The notes below the pieces were generated by a model. It did no database searches. It was not told the DNA's origin and saw only the letters and a program-made list of their open reading frames with translations. 12,281 nucleotides of DNA from UBA6345 sp045577635 (GTDB taxonomy: Bacteria > Bacillota > Clostridia > Christensenellales > UBA1242): contig JAZNIS010000088.1 of assembly GCA_045577635.1 (NCBI GenBank), positions 1 to 12,281 of the forward strand. Direction: 5' to 3'. Every line of letters starts with the position of its first letter. Positions within the stretch are counted from its first letter, which is position 1. The translations under genes were made by a program, and so were the position numbers. Positions 1 through 6,822 of the stretch are shown piece by piece.

Positions 1-47
1 TTGTCAATGTGCTTTGCATTTTCCCCTTCTCGGTTGAATGCACTGCT

Positions 48-77
48 ATTCTACCACCCTATACCATATTAAGTCAA
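48..77 (-). promoter_or_regulatory. Strong promoter reading off the left edge, rRNA-operon-like
   Basis: On the minus strand there is a -35 TTGACT (77-72), an 18-base spacer and a -10 TAGAAT (53-48), with A/T tracts directly upstream (about 81-110) like an UP element. Transcription would start near base 41 and leave the window. The leader (40-1) ends in GCACATTGACAA, which resembles the conserved leader/spacer element found ahead of 16S or 23S rRNA in many Firmicutes; that reading is from memory of the family. The promoter match is seen directly; the rRNA assignment is inference because no rRNA body is present. Confidence 0.6.
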
Positions 78-321
78 CACTTTTTTTAAAAAATTTTTAA
101 TTATTTTTTTACCCCTTACTAAACCACCCCATCGCCATGCCGTGTGTTTCGTGTTTTTACAACTTTTTGCTTTTTCTTTGTGCATTTTAACCATAGGTTT
201 ATTTTGTGATTTTAGCAAATTTTATATGATTATTTATTATAAAATACATTATATTATATATATAACTATATTATTTATATAAAATTTTGAGATTTAAATA
301 ACATTTTAAATTAAAAAAACA

Positions 322-356
322 AAAAAAAACAGATTGAAATTCAATCTGTTTTTTTT
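322..356 (-). terminator. Intrinsic terminator of the unknown two-gene operon
   Basis: A 9-bp stem AACAGATTG/CAATCTGTT (328-336 with 342-350) with a 5-base loop is flanked by A-runs and T-runs, so the stem can extend to about 15 bp. On the minus strand it ends in a long T-run, directly after the stop codon at 358-360. The flanking runs make it bidirectional in principle. Confidence 0.85.
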
Positions 357-357
357 G

Positions 358-951
358 TTACTTACTTTTACCATTAACTTTTGAAACTAACATATCGGCA
401 GGGATTAACATTTTTGTTGCACCAAGTTCCATTTGTTCTAAAACATATCTGGTATCAACAGCATAATAGTAATCTTCTCTTTCATTTAATTTAACACAAG
501 CATTTCTAAATTTTTTATCGCCAACTTTTAAAACTATTTCAGCAATATCTTCGCTTGTAGGTTCATTTTCAATATATTCAGCAATTTTTCTTGCTTTTTC
601 ATCTTCTAATTTTTTCCATAAAGGAAATTTCTTTTCAAGCTCTGCAATTTTTTTGGCAACTGCTAACCTACTTTTATAAATTGAGCCAACTAAACCACTT
701 TCAACAATGGTTTTATCAATTTCATCTAATCTCGCAGAACAATCGTTAATGCTATCGTTAGCATTTGTAATTCCATCAGTAAAAATTCTAATTGTAGAAT
801 CTTCTGTTGGGTCAACATCTGCATCTCTCATATAATCTTCAATAAAATCTTCATTTTGTCCCATAAGTTCTTGATCTTCCCTTATGGTTGTAAGTAATCT
901 TTTATATTCGTCGTAATACGGAAGTAATTCTTCCGAAACTAAACTTCTCAT
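358..951 (-). CDS. Hypothetical acidic coiled-coil-like protein, second gene of the pair
   Basis: A protein of 197 residues that I do not recognise. It has no signal peptide and no membrane segment. It is rich in Glu, Asp and Lys, with long helical, coiled-coil-prone stretches (about residues 10-40 and 65-125). It contains two cysteines and no obvious catalytic motif. Its ATG (951-949) overlaps the TAA of the upstream gene by one base (TAATG), so translation of the two is probably coupled and the products may act together. A strong terminator follows at once, making it the last gene of the unit. It lies downstream of sigG but behind that gene's terminator and a new sigma-A-type promoter, so a sporulation role does not follow from position alone. 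Confidence 0.75.
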   Translation of the reverse strand: MRSLVSEELLPYYDEYKRLLTTIREDQELMGQNEDFIEDYMRDADVDPTEDSTIRIFTDGITNANDSINDCSARLDEIDKTIVESGLVGSIYKSRLAVAKKIAELEKKFPLWKKLEDEKARKIAEYIENEPTSEDIAEIVLKVGDKKFRNACVKLNEREDYYYAVDTRYVLEQMELGATKMLIPADMLVSKVNGKSK

Positions 952-1667
952 TATTTTTTTCCGCCTTTTTCTTTTGACTGTTCTAATTCGTCAATTTGTT
1001 TAATTCTTGTTTCAACACCTTTTTCATATTCTGGCCAATATTCATATCTTTCTCTGTAATCATAACTGTTATGATATAGTGCAGAATCAGTTTCATACAT
1101 TCTAATTGCAGTACCAAGCAAAGTTCTATCTTTATCTAATCTAGTACCAGCGGCAACTGCACCATTATTTGCTTCAACCAATTTTCTATAATCAGGATAT
1201 GACATAGCTTCTTCATGATAAACTTCGTTATCAGAATCACCATTTTCGTTACCAGACACTGTTGCAACAAAAGAATCCATTTGTGCTTTTGTGTAAGATT
1301 CCTTTTCAGATGCTTCAAAAGCTTTATAAACAATAACACTTAAAGCATATTTAGCTTTTGCCATAGCATCAATAATTTCTGGTGAACCTGCATTGGTTTT
1401 AATTTTTTCCATTGTAGCAGCCATGCTATCTCTTAACCTATCTTGTTCATCAAAGTTAGGTGGAAACAAATCACTTGCCCTATCAAAATCTCTTTCGTCT
1501 GCAAAAATGTCTCCGTGCAAACCTGAAAGAACTTCTGCAAATTTATTTAAAAAATCTGCATCTATTTCCATTGTTGGACAATATTTTTTCACAATAGAAA
1601 CAATTGTTGAAACGGCACCACCTTTTTTAGCGATTTCCATTTCGGCAACTAGTTTATTCTTTTCCAT
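951..1667 (-). CDS. Hypothetical soluble protein, first gene of the pair
   Basis: A protein of 238 residues that I do not recognise, with no signal peptide or membrane segment. It is acidic and mostly helical by composition, with an Asn/Gly/Asp-rich linker (about residues 138-147) and a Lys/Glu-rich, Tyr-rich C-terminal third. The reading frame could begin at a GTG three bases earlier (1670), but the ribosome site AAAGGGGG then sits only two bases away; the ATG at 1667 has five-base spacing and is preferred. It has its own promoter (1710-1738). The stop overlaps the start of the next gene by one base. Function is unknown; the coupling suggests that the two products are needed together or in fixed ratio. 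Confidence 0.75.
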   Translation of the reverse strand: MEKNKLVAEMEIAKKGGAVSTIVSIVKKYCPTMEIDADFLNKFAEVLSGLHGDIFADERDFDRASDLFPPNFDEQDRLRDSMAATMEKIKTNAGSPEIIDAMAKAKYALSVIVYKAFEASEKESYTKAQMDSFVATVSGNENGDSDNEVYHEEAMSYPDYRKLVEANNGAVAAGTRLDKDRTLLGTAIRMYETDSALYHNSYDYRERYEYWPEYEKGVETRIKQIDELEQSKEKGGKK

Positions 1668-1709
1668 CACAACCCCCTTTTATCGCAATGAAATCTAAAC
1701 CACAACAAT

Positions 1710-1738
1710 ATTATACAACAATTTAAATCAAATTACAA
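1710..1738 (-). promoter_or_regulatory. Sigma-A-type promoter of the unknown two-gene operon
   Basis: The -35 TTGTAA (1738-1733), 17-base spacer and consensus -10 TATAAT (1715-1710) lie about 43 bases ahead of the ATG at 1667. It stands between the sigG terminator and the operon, which separates this pair from the sporulation genes. Confidence 0.65.
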
Positions 1739-1763
1739 TACCCTAATCAATTTTGATATTTCA

Positions 1764-1791
1764 ATAAAAAAGCGGCAACAATGTTACCACT
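1764..1791 (-). terminator. Intrinsic terminator of sigG, overlapping its stop codon
   Basis: On the minus strand a 9-bp stem AGTGGTAAC/GTTGCCGCT (1791-1783 with 1779-1771, two G-T pairs, 3-base loop) is followed by a T-run at 1770-1766. The first base of the stem is the last base of the sigG stop codon. Confidence 0.75.
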
Positions 1792-2561
1792 TAAAAACTT
1801 TTTCTAATTTCATTAATTGCTGTTTTTTCTAACCTACTAACTTGAGCTTGACTAATTCCAACTTCTTCACTAACTTCCATCTGTGTTTTACCTATATAAT
1901 ATCTTAAAAGAACTATCTCTTTTTCTCTGGGATTTAATTTAGATAAAGCATCTTTCAAATTTATGTTTTCCAACCAAATTTCTTCACTGCTTTTACTATC
2001 GGCAACTTGATCCATTAAATAAATAGTATCTTCACCATCATCAAAAACAGGATCACCTAAACTAACAGGATTTGAAATTGCATCTAATGCAATAGCAACA
2101 TCTTTTAGTTTAACATCAATTTTTTCAGCAATTTCTTCCAACCTTGGCTCATCAACCCTATCTTTACTTAATTCTTCCTTTGCCTTTAATGCCCTATAAG
2201 CAATATCTCGCAAACTTCTTGAAACCCTAATAGAATTATTATCTCGCAAAAATCTTTTAATTTCACCTATAATCATTGGAACTGCATAGGTTGAAAATTT
2301 AACATTTAAACCCATATCAAAATTATCAATTGCTTTCATGAGTCCAACACAACCAACCTGAAAAATATCATCAACGGTTTCCTTTGCAGCATTAAATCTT
2401 TGCACCACACTTAAAACCAATCTCATATTAGCATAAGCAAATTCGTCTCTGGCAATTTTATCACCCTGTTTTACCCTAATCATTAACTCTGCCAATTGTT
2501 TCCCTGTAAGTTTTGGTAATGTTGCAGTATTAACTCCTGTAATTTCAACTTTGTTTCCCAT
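1791..2561 (-). CDS. sigG: RNA polymerase sigma factor SigG (late forespore)
   Basis: Sigma-70-family factor of 256 residues that directs RNA polymerase to late forespore genes during sporulation. The N-terminus (GNKVEITGVNT, then LPKL) matches the SigG signature, close to the Bacillus RNKVEICGVDT. Region 2 is at about 44-108, with NMRLVLSVVQRF, DDIFQVGCVGLMKAIDNFD and VKFSTYAVPMIIGEIKR. Region 3 begins at RVSRSLRDIAYRAL (112-125). Region 4.2 carries the helix-turn-helix GKTQMEVSEEVGISQAQVSRLEK (224-246). Length matches the usual 255-260. A TTG 12 bases upstream (2573) is in frame but lies inside the GGGGG ribosome site; the ATG at 2561 has the proper five-base spacing and matches the family start. 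It follows sigE by 132 bases and has a sigma-F-like promoter of its own. Confidence 0.96.
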   Translation of the reverse strand: MGNKVEITGVNTATLPKLTGKQLAELMIRVKQGDKIARDEFAYANMRLVLSVVQRFNAAKETVDDIFQVGCVGLMKAIDNFDMGLNVKFSTYAVPMIIGEIKRFLRDNNSIRVSRSLRDIAYRALKAKEELSKDRVDEPRLEEIAEKIDVKLKDVAIALDAISNPVSLGDPVFDDGEDTIYLMDQVADSKSSEEIWLENINLKDALSKLNPREKEIVLLRYYIGKTQMEVSEEVGISQAQVSRLEKTAINEIRKSF

Positions 2562-2596
2562 GCAAACCCCCAAAATAAAATTTTAGTTTTTTACAT

Positions 2597-2625
2597 ATAA
2601 TTACCAAATTGAAACATTATTATTC
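2597..2625 (-). promoter_or_regulatory. Candidate sigma-F (forespore) promoter of sigG
   Basis: On the minus strand GAATA (2625-2621), a 15-base spacer and GGTAATTAT (2605-2597) fit the Bacillus sigma-F pattern of -35 GNATA and -10 GGNNANANT at about 15 bases, with one mismatch in the -10. It lies about 36 bases ahead of the sigG ATG. In Bacillus sigG is known to be switched on by sigma-F, so position and motif agree. In such AT-rich DNA a chance match is possible. Confidence 0.55.
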
Positions 2626-2693
2626 ATTACAAAAATTAACATTAACACAATAAAATTAAAGCAAACATTATCCTGCCGACAGCAACCTAAAAT

Positions 2694-3395
2694 TTAAGAA
2701 ATTTTTAACATTTCTTTTTTTATTCGGTTAACAATTTTCTTTTCTAACCTACTAATATAACTCTGGCTTATATTTAATAAATTTGCAACTTCCTTTTGTG
2801 TTTGTTCATCAGAACCATCTAAACCAAACCGTAAAACCATAATCTCTTTTTCCCTACTATTTAAAGTGTTTATTACTTGCCATAAAATTTTAATTTCGGT
2901 GCTATTACTTAAACTTCCTTCCGGAGTGTTATCTTCACTAGGCACAACATCACAAAGCATTAATTCATTTCCATCGGTATCAGTTTTTAAAGGTTCGTTT
3001 AAACTAACTTCTTGTTTAATTTTAGAAACTTTGCGAAGATGCATTAATATTTCGTTTTCAATACACTTACTTGCATAAGTTGCTATTTTTATATTTTTAT
3101 CAGATTTAAATGAATTTATTGCCTTAATTAAACCTATGCTACCAATACTAATTAAATCTTCTAATTCCGTATCGGTATTTTCAAATTTTTTTGCAATATA
3201 AACAACCAACCTTAAATTGTGTTCAATTAGTTTTTGTTTTGCAACTTCTGGGTTTACGGTTAACATTAAAATTAAATTTCTTTCTTCTTCATCAGACAAT
3301 GCTTGTGGCAATGCATTATCATTAGAAACATAAAACAACAAACTTTTATCTTTTTTAAAAATTAATTTCAACAACTTTGCAATTAAATTTTTCAT
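2694..3395 (-). CDS. sigE: RNA polymerase sigma factor SigE, made as pro-SigE (early mother cell)
   Basis: Sigma factor of 233 residues for early mother-cell genes in sporulation, made as an inactive membrane-associated precursor. The N-terminus (KNLIAKLLKLIFKK) is a basic amphipathic pro-sequence. Alignment by eye to Bacillus SigE puts processing by SpoIIGA near Phe21/Tyr22, so the pro-sequence is about six residues shorter than the Bacillus one (27). Region 2 lies at about 60-121 (NLRLVVYIAKKFENT, EDLISIGSIGLIKAINSF, KIATYASKCIENEILMHLRK), and region 4.2 at about 198-221 (TQKEVANLLNISQSYISRLEKK). The start lies 14 bases after the spoIIGA stop; the ribosome site AAGGGG includes part of that stop codon, so the protease and its substrate are probably coupled. 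Spacing from GGGG to the ATG is long (10 bases). Confidence 0.96.
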   Translation of the reverse strand: MKNLIAKLLKLIFKKDKSLLFYVSNDNALPQALSDEEERNLILMLTVNPEVAKQKLIEHNLRLVVYIAKKFENTDTELEDLISIGSIGLIKAINSFKSDKNIKIATYASKCIENEILMHLRKVSKIKQEVSLNEPLKTDTDGNELMLCDVVPSEDNTPEGSLSNSTEIKILWQVINTLNSREKEIMVLRFGLDGSDEQTQKEVANLLNISQSYISRLEKKIVNRIKKEMLKIS

Positions 3396-3409
3396 AAATT
3401 TTAAACCCC

Positions 3410-4276
3410 TTAATTAAATATTTCCGGACTTAACAAGCAATCAAACTCTCCTAAAAAATTAGTTTTTGCAAGTCCTATTTTTTGTTTTCTTAAAGTAAGC
3501 ACTTTGTTTTTATTATCAATAATTTGCACTTCATCTAACACAAATGTTAACATTTTACTTTTTCCATTTGCAGTTGTTATATTAACCATTGTTGCACTCG
3601 GCAAACCAACTTCATTTAACTTTCCTGTTAACAAATTTTGCAAATTTAAGTTTGGAAAAAGTTTAATTAATGTTTTATAGTTAATAATTAAAACAGAATT
3701 ATCATCAACCTTAACCTGATTTCCACTATCTAAAAAACCAGAAACATAAATTGTTTTGTGATTTGAAACAAACTTAACATCGTAATAAAAATTAGAATAA
3801 TTAATTTTTCTTTTTACAATTTTTATTAAACCAAATAAAATTTTTAAATACATTAAACCTAACAAAATAAATATGCTTACAGGAATTTCAAAACCATAAA
3901 TTAACACCCCACTAAAAGTTGTTTCAATATTTAATAAATACATAATTCCAAAACACATACCACCCATTGCAAAGGTATAGGTTAAAAATAAAAAAAATGC
4001 TGTTAACAAATTAAGTAAGTTATTAGGTTTTTTAATTAATAAAACCATAACAAAACCTAATAACATTTTAATTAAAAACAATACCACATTCTCATAAACA
4101 TTAAAAATTTCCAATTTTAAAAATGGCATTAAAACAGCAAAAATAGTACCTATTAACGAACTAAAAAAACAACAAATTGTTTTACTGTTTAATTTAAGTG
4201 TGAAACTTGTTAATTTTAATAAAATATAGTTTATTATTAAATTATCTAAAACAACATACTCAATGTAAACTTCCAT
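3410..4276 (-). CDS. spoIIGA: SpoIIGA, membrane aspartic protease that processes pro-SigE
   Basis: Protein of 288 residues with an N-terminal membrane half and a C-terminal protease half. Hydrophobic segments lie at about 4-28, 33-52, 63-81, 86-115 and 131-155, giving about five membrane spans. The catalytic motif is DSGN at 183-186 (context SGFLDSGNQVKV); Asp183 has the same number as the active Asp of Bacillus SpoIIGA. The family enzyme works in the sporulation septum and cleaves pro-SigE in the mother cell, and sigE follows 14 bases downstream. The start (MEVYIEYV) aligns with Bacillus MKIYLDVI, so it is trusted, yet no Shine-Dalgarno sequence precedes it: the bases before the ATG read TTATTTGTA. 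The upstream ftsZ terminator separates it from the division genes. Confidence 0.93.
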   Translation of the reverse strand: MEVYIEYVVLDNLIINYILLKLTSFTLKLNSKTICCFFSSLIGTIFAVLMPFLKLEIFNVYENVVLFLIKMLLGFVMVLLIKKPNNLLNLLTAFFLFLTYTFAMGGMCFGIMYLLNIETTFSGVLIYGFEIPVSIFILLGLMYLKILFGLIKIVKRKINYSNFYYDVKFVSNHKTIYVSGFLDSGNQVKVDDNSVLIINYKTLIKLFPNLNLQNLLTGKLNEVGLPSATMVNITTANGKSKMLTFVLDEVQIIDNKNKVLTLRKQKIGLAKTNFLGEFDCLLSPEIFN

Positions 4277-4284
4277 TACAAATA

Positions 4285-4314
4285 AGTATAAAACATACTA
4301 CGAAAGCAAACCAA
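4285..4314 (-). promoter_or_regulatory. Weak candidate promoter of the spoIIGA-sigE unit
   Basis: A good -10 TATACT (4290-4285) is preceded at 18 bases by a poor -35 TTGGTT (4314-4309). If it is used, transcription would start near 4278, about two bases before the ATG, giving a nearly leaderless message. A poor -35 would fit an activator-dependent promoter such as the Spo0A-dependent spoIIG promoter of Bacillus, but no convincing 0A box was found. Confidence 0.35.
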
Positions 4315-4335
4315 TTTTTAACCTAGAAAAGAAAA

Positions 4336-4367
4336 TAAAAAAAACACTATTTTTAGAAAATAGTGTT
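4336..4367 (-). terminator. Intrinsic terminator of ftsZ
   Basis: An 11-bp stem AACACTATTTT/AAAATAGTGTT (4343-4353 with 4357-4367) with a 3-base loop is followed on the minus strand by a T-run at 4342-4335. It lies nine bases past the ftsZ stop and isolates ftsZ from spoIIGA. Confidence 0.9.
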
Positions 4368-4375
4368 AATTTTTA

Positions 4376-5569
4376 TTAAAATCTTTTATTTCTCATTTTA
4401 CGAAGGAATGGAGGAATATTGCTATCATCAACATTTACCCTGCTTGTCATTTTTTTAGAAGCAGGATCTTCTTCAACTTCTTCAACCTCTTCAACTTCTT
4501 CGGTTCTTTCTTTATCAAAATTAAATTTAGAATTTAAATCGTTTCTAATAAAGTTTTCAGCAGCTGATGTGTCAGAAACAACAGTTCGTTTAACCTCACC
4601 TTTTAAATCGTCAGTTAAGGTTGTTCCACTAAAACCTGTTGCAATAACAGTAATTTCAACTTCTTCTTCCATGCTTTCATCAATTCCAGAACCAAAAATG
4701 ATGTTACATGATGGATCAACAACTTCTTTAACCAAAGCAGCAGCTTCATAAACTTCTTCTAAAGCTAAATCAATGCCACCTTTAATGTTAAGAATAATAC
4801 CTGTTGCACCTTCAATTGTGGTTTCAAGTAATGGGCTAGAAACAGCTTGTCTAACAGCTTCAATTGTTCTGTTATCACCTTTACCTCTACCAACACCCAT
4901 ATGAGCTAAACCTTTATTTTTCATAATGGTTTTAACATCGGCAAAGTCAAGATTAATTAAACTTGGTGTAACAATTAAATCTGAAATACCTTGAATACCT
5001 TGTCTTAAAACATCATCAGCAGTTCTAAATGCTTCAATAATAGGAGTTCCCTTTGGAACAATTTTTAATAACTTATCATTAGGAATAACAACTAAAGTAT
5101 CAACAACTGCTTTAAGTTCCTTAATACCTCTTTCAGCATTGTCCATTCTTCTTTTGCCTTCAAACACAAATGGTTTGGTTACAACTGCAATAGTTAATGC
5201 ACCTAATTCTTTTGCAATATTAGCAATAATAGGAGCAGCACCTGTACCTGTTCCACCACCCATACCAGCAGTAATAAAAACAAGGTCGGTATCCTTTAAC
5301 ATTTCACTTAAAACTTCACGGCTTTCTTCTGCTGCTTTTAAACCAACTTCCGGATCAGCACCAGCACCTAAACCTCTTGTAAGTTTTTCACCAATTTGAA
5401 CACGATGTTGTGCTTTACTCATAAGTAAAGCTTGTTTGTCGGTGTTAACGGCAATAAATTCGGCACTTTTAATGTTTGCATTAACCATGCGGTTAACAGC
5501 ATTGTTTCCACCACCACCAACACCAATAACTTTGATATTACAAATTTGACTAATATTATCGTCGTACAT
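4376..5569 (-). CDS. ftsZ: Cell division GTPase FtsZ
   Basis: Tubulin-like GTPase of 397 residues that polymerises into the division ring at midcell, or near the pole in sporulation. The nucleotide-binding start is GVGGGGNNAVNRM (16-28); the tubulin signature GGGTGTG is at 104-110; the T7 loop NLDFADVK with its catalytic acidic residues is at 206-213. The GTPase and C-terminal domains run to about 322. A short linker follows (about 340-380) with a repeated Glu-Glu-Val tract (357-367), then the conserved C-terminal peptide (IPPFLRKMRNKRF, 385-397) that binds FtsA, SepF and other partners. The ribosome site GAGG stands five bases from the ATG. It has its own candidate promoter and terminator although ftsA lies just upstream (109-base gap). 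Confidence 0.98.
   Translation of the reverse strand: MYDDNISQICNIKVIGVGGGGNNAVNRMVNANIKSAEFIAVNTDKQALLMSKAQHRVQIGEKLTRGLGAGADPEVGLKAAEESREVLSEMLKDTDLVFITAGMGGGTGTGAAPIIANIAKELGALTIAVVTKPFVFEGKRRMDNAERGIKELKAVVDTLVVIPNDKLLKIVPKGTPIIEAFRTADDVLRQGIQGISDLIVTPSLINLDFADVKTIMKNKGLAHMGVGRGKGDNRTIEAVRQAVSSPLLETTIEGATGIILNIKGGIDLALEEVYEAAALVKEVVDPSCNIIFGSGIDESMEEEVEITVIATGFSGTTLTDDLKGEVKRTVVSDTSAAENFIRNDLNSKFNFDKERTEEVEEVEEVEEDPASKKMTSRVNVDDSNIPPFLRKMRNKRF
4468..4503. repeat. Nine-base tandem repeat inside ftsZ
   Basis: About four copies of a 9-base unit (plus strand CTTCTTCAA, then CTTCTTCAA, CCTCTTCAA and CTTCTTCGG) encode the Glu-Glu-Val repeats of the FtsZ linker. The unit keeps the frame, so copy-number change would lengthen or shorten the linker by three residues at a time. 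Confidence 0.8.
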
Positions 5570-5593
5570 AATAACCTCGCTTATATTTTCCTT

Positions 5594-5621
5594 ATTCTAA
5601 CACAAAATTAATAAATGTTAA
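5594..5621 (-). promoter_or_regulatory. Candidate promoter of ftsZ
   Basis: A -35 TTAACA (5621-5616), 16-base spacer and -10 TAGAAT (5599-5594), each one mismatch from consensus, lie 25 bases ahead of the ftsZ start. An A/T-only-cored hairpin TTTTAGTT/AACTAAAA (5649-5669) sits between the ftsA stop and this promoter but lacks a good T-tail, so read-through from ftsA is also likely. Confidence 0.5.
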
Positions 5622-5678
5622 AATTAATAAAACTTAAATTGTAAATATTTTTAGTTTTATTAACTAAAATAATGGCAC

Positions 5679-6797
5679 TTATTTTTGTTCAATACTAATT
5701 GCAGCATCAATTAAGCTTAACGAACTAGATAAATCTGGTTTGTTAAATTGTAATGGGCTTGGTGCAACAATTGTTACTTTTCTTTCCAAAACTTGTTCAA
5801 TGTAAGGAACAACACCCTTAATAAATGATAGTCCCCCACCGGTTAAATAAACTTGAACATTATCTGCAACCTTATTTTTAAATTCGTTTAAACATTTTTT
5901 TATTGCTTCGGCAATCATATCAATTCTAGCCAAACAAATTTCGTTAACAATTCTAACAGGAAATTCTTTTACCTGATGTTCAACCACAACCTGATATGTA
6001 TCATCAACAGCAGGTTCAACCGACAAAAGAACTTTTCGTTTTAAAAGTTCGGCACTTTCAAATGGAATATCTAAAATTTCCATTAAATCGCCTGTAATGT
6101 GTCCCCCACCCAACGAAAAACTTTTTAAATCGGTAACACCTTCAAAAATTACAGCATTAACACTTGTAGTAATATAACCACAATCAACCAAAATTGCACC
6201 ATTTTGCCTTAACTCTGGTTCAATTAAATACAAACTTTCCGAAAGGGCTGAACTAATAAGTTCAATAGTGTAAACTCCAACTTCGCAAAACACTTTATCT
6301 AAAAAATTGTAAAATTCGGTTTCAACAGAAATAAAACTTGCCAAAACTGAAAGTGAAGAAGTGAAACAATCAATTGGATTTAACACCCTATTACCATCAT
6401 CTAATAAAAAGTAAATTGGAGTTTTGTTTATAATTTCAAAATTTTCATAACTAATATTAGCATTGTCAAACAACTTTAAAATATGTTTGTTTTTAATTCT
6501 CAATCTGGAATTTAAATTCATACTAATATTTTCTAGTGTGTTACAACAAAATTCGGTTGGCACACCAACATATAATCTCTTAATTTTTTTACCATAAGCA
6601 TTTTCTGCTTGATTTTTTGCATAGGAAATGGCAGCTGCCAAATTTTCAGGTTCTAAAAATTCACCATGCATAAAACCTGCATATTCACAACTTCCATTAG
6701 CAATTATTTTAAAAGTGTTGTTAACACCTTTAACACCAACCAAAATGGTTATTTTGGAAGAACCAAAATCTAAAATTGCAACTTCGTTTTTAGCCAT
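5679..6797 (-). CDS. ftsA: Cell division protein FtsA, without the usual C-terminal membrane helix
   Basis: Actin-like ATPase of 372 residues that normally ties FtsZ filaments to the membrane. Phosphate-1 motif LDFGSSKI is at 9-16; the FtsA-specific 1C domain spans about 85-165; the phosphate-2 region LVDCGYITTSV is at 203-213; SLGGGHITGDL at 228-238; and the adenosine motif VYLTGGGLSFIKG at 316-328. The chain ends (SLIDAAISIEQK) at the close of the ATPase fold. Typical FtsA has 400-440 residues and a C-terminal linker plus amphipathic membrane helix; both are missing. Neither other frame past the stop offers such a helix, so a simple frameshift is not the cause. The start has the ribosome site GGAG at five bases. 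It lies upstream of ftsZ, but divIB/ftsQ-type genes are not next to it. Confidence 0.93.
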   Translation of the reverse strand: MAKNEVAILDFGSSKITILVGVKGVNNTFKIIANGSCEYAGFMHGEFLEPENLAAAISYAKNQAENAYGKKIKRLYVGVPTEFCCNTLENISMNLNSRLRIKNKHILKLFDNANISYENFEIINKTPIYFLLDDGNRVLNPIDCFTSSLSVLASFISVETEFYNFLDKVFCEVGVYTIELISSALSESLYLIEPELRQNGAILVDCGYITTSVNAVIFEGVTDLKSFSLGGGHITGDLMEILDIPFESAELLKRKVLLSVEPAVDDTYQVVVEHQVKEFPVRIVNEICLARIDMIAEAIKKCLNEFKNKVADNVQVYLTGGGLSFIKGVVPYIEQVLERKVTIVAPSPLQFNKPDLSSSLSLIDAAISIEQK

Positions 6798-6822
6798 AAT
6801 TACTCCTTTGCAAATTTTTTAT

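Larger units (their letters stand above)
1..357. other. Gene-free AT-rich intergenic region
   Basis: No credible coding frame is present. The left end holds the rRNA-like promoter and leader, including a 6-bp inverted repeat TGCATT/AATGCA at 15-20 and 37-42. The right end holds the terminator of the 358-951 gene. Between about 80 and 310 the sequence is very A/T-rich, with a slightly more GC-rich patch at 110-150, and nothing else was recognised. No tRNA-like cloverleaf was seen. Confidence 0.6.

Noticed and set aside
358..1667. Possible distant similarity between the two unknown proteins (Tyr-rich start, ending in a Lys/Arg-Ile-Asp-Glu pattern)
   Set aside because: Only scattered residues agree by eye; it needs a profile comparison before any claim of duplication.
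1668..1670. GTG start for the 1667-951 gene
   Set aside because: It would be only two bases from the ribosome site; the ATG next to it has normal spacing.
1393..1698. Plus-strand open frame opposite the 1667-951 gene
   Set aside because: It is a mirror of a well-supported minus-strand gene with a promoter and ribosome site; the plus-strand frame has neither.
2571..2573. TTG start for sigG four codons upstream
   Set aside because: The TTG overlaps the GGGGG ribosome site of the ATG at 2561, and the shorter form matches the N-terminus of known SigG.
2672..2682. Small GC-rich hairpin CTG-CCGA-CAG between sigE and sigG
   Set aside because: A three-pair stem without a T-run is not a terminator, and no known site was recognised.
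4298..4304. Possible Spo0A box (CTACGAA) upstream of spoIIGA
   Set aside because: Only the CGAA core agrees with TGTCGAA, and it does not overlap a -35 as in Bacillus spoIIG.
4419..5399. Two plus-strand open frames opposite ftsZ
   Set aside because: They lie wholly within ftsZ, whose identity is certain; their Ser/Thr/Pro-rich products are typical of antisense shadows.
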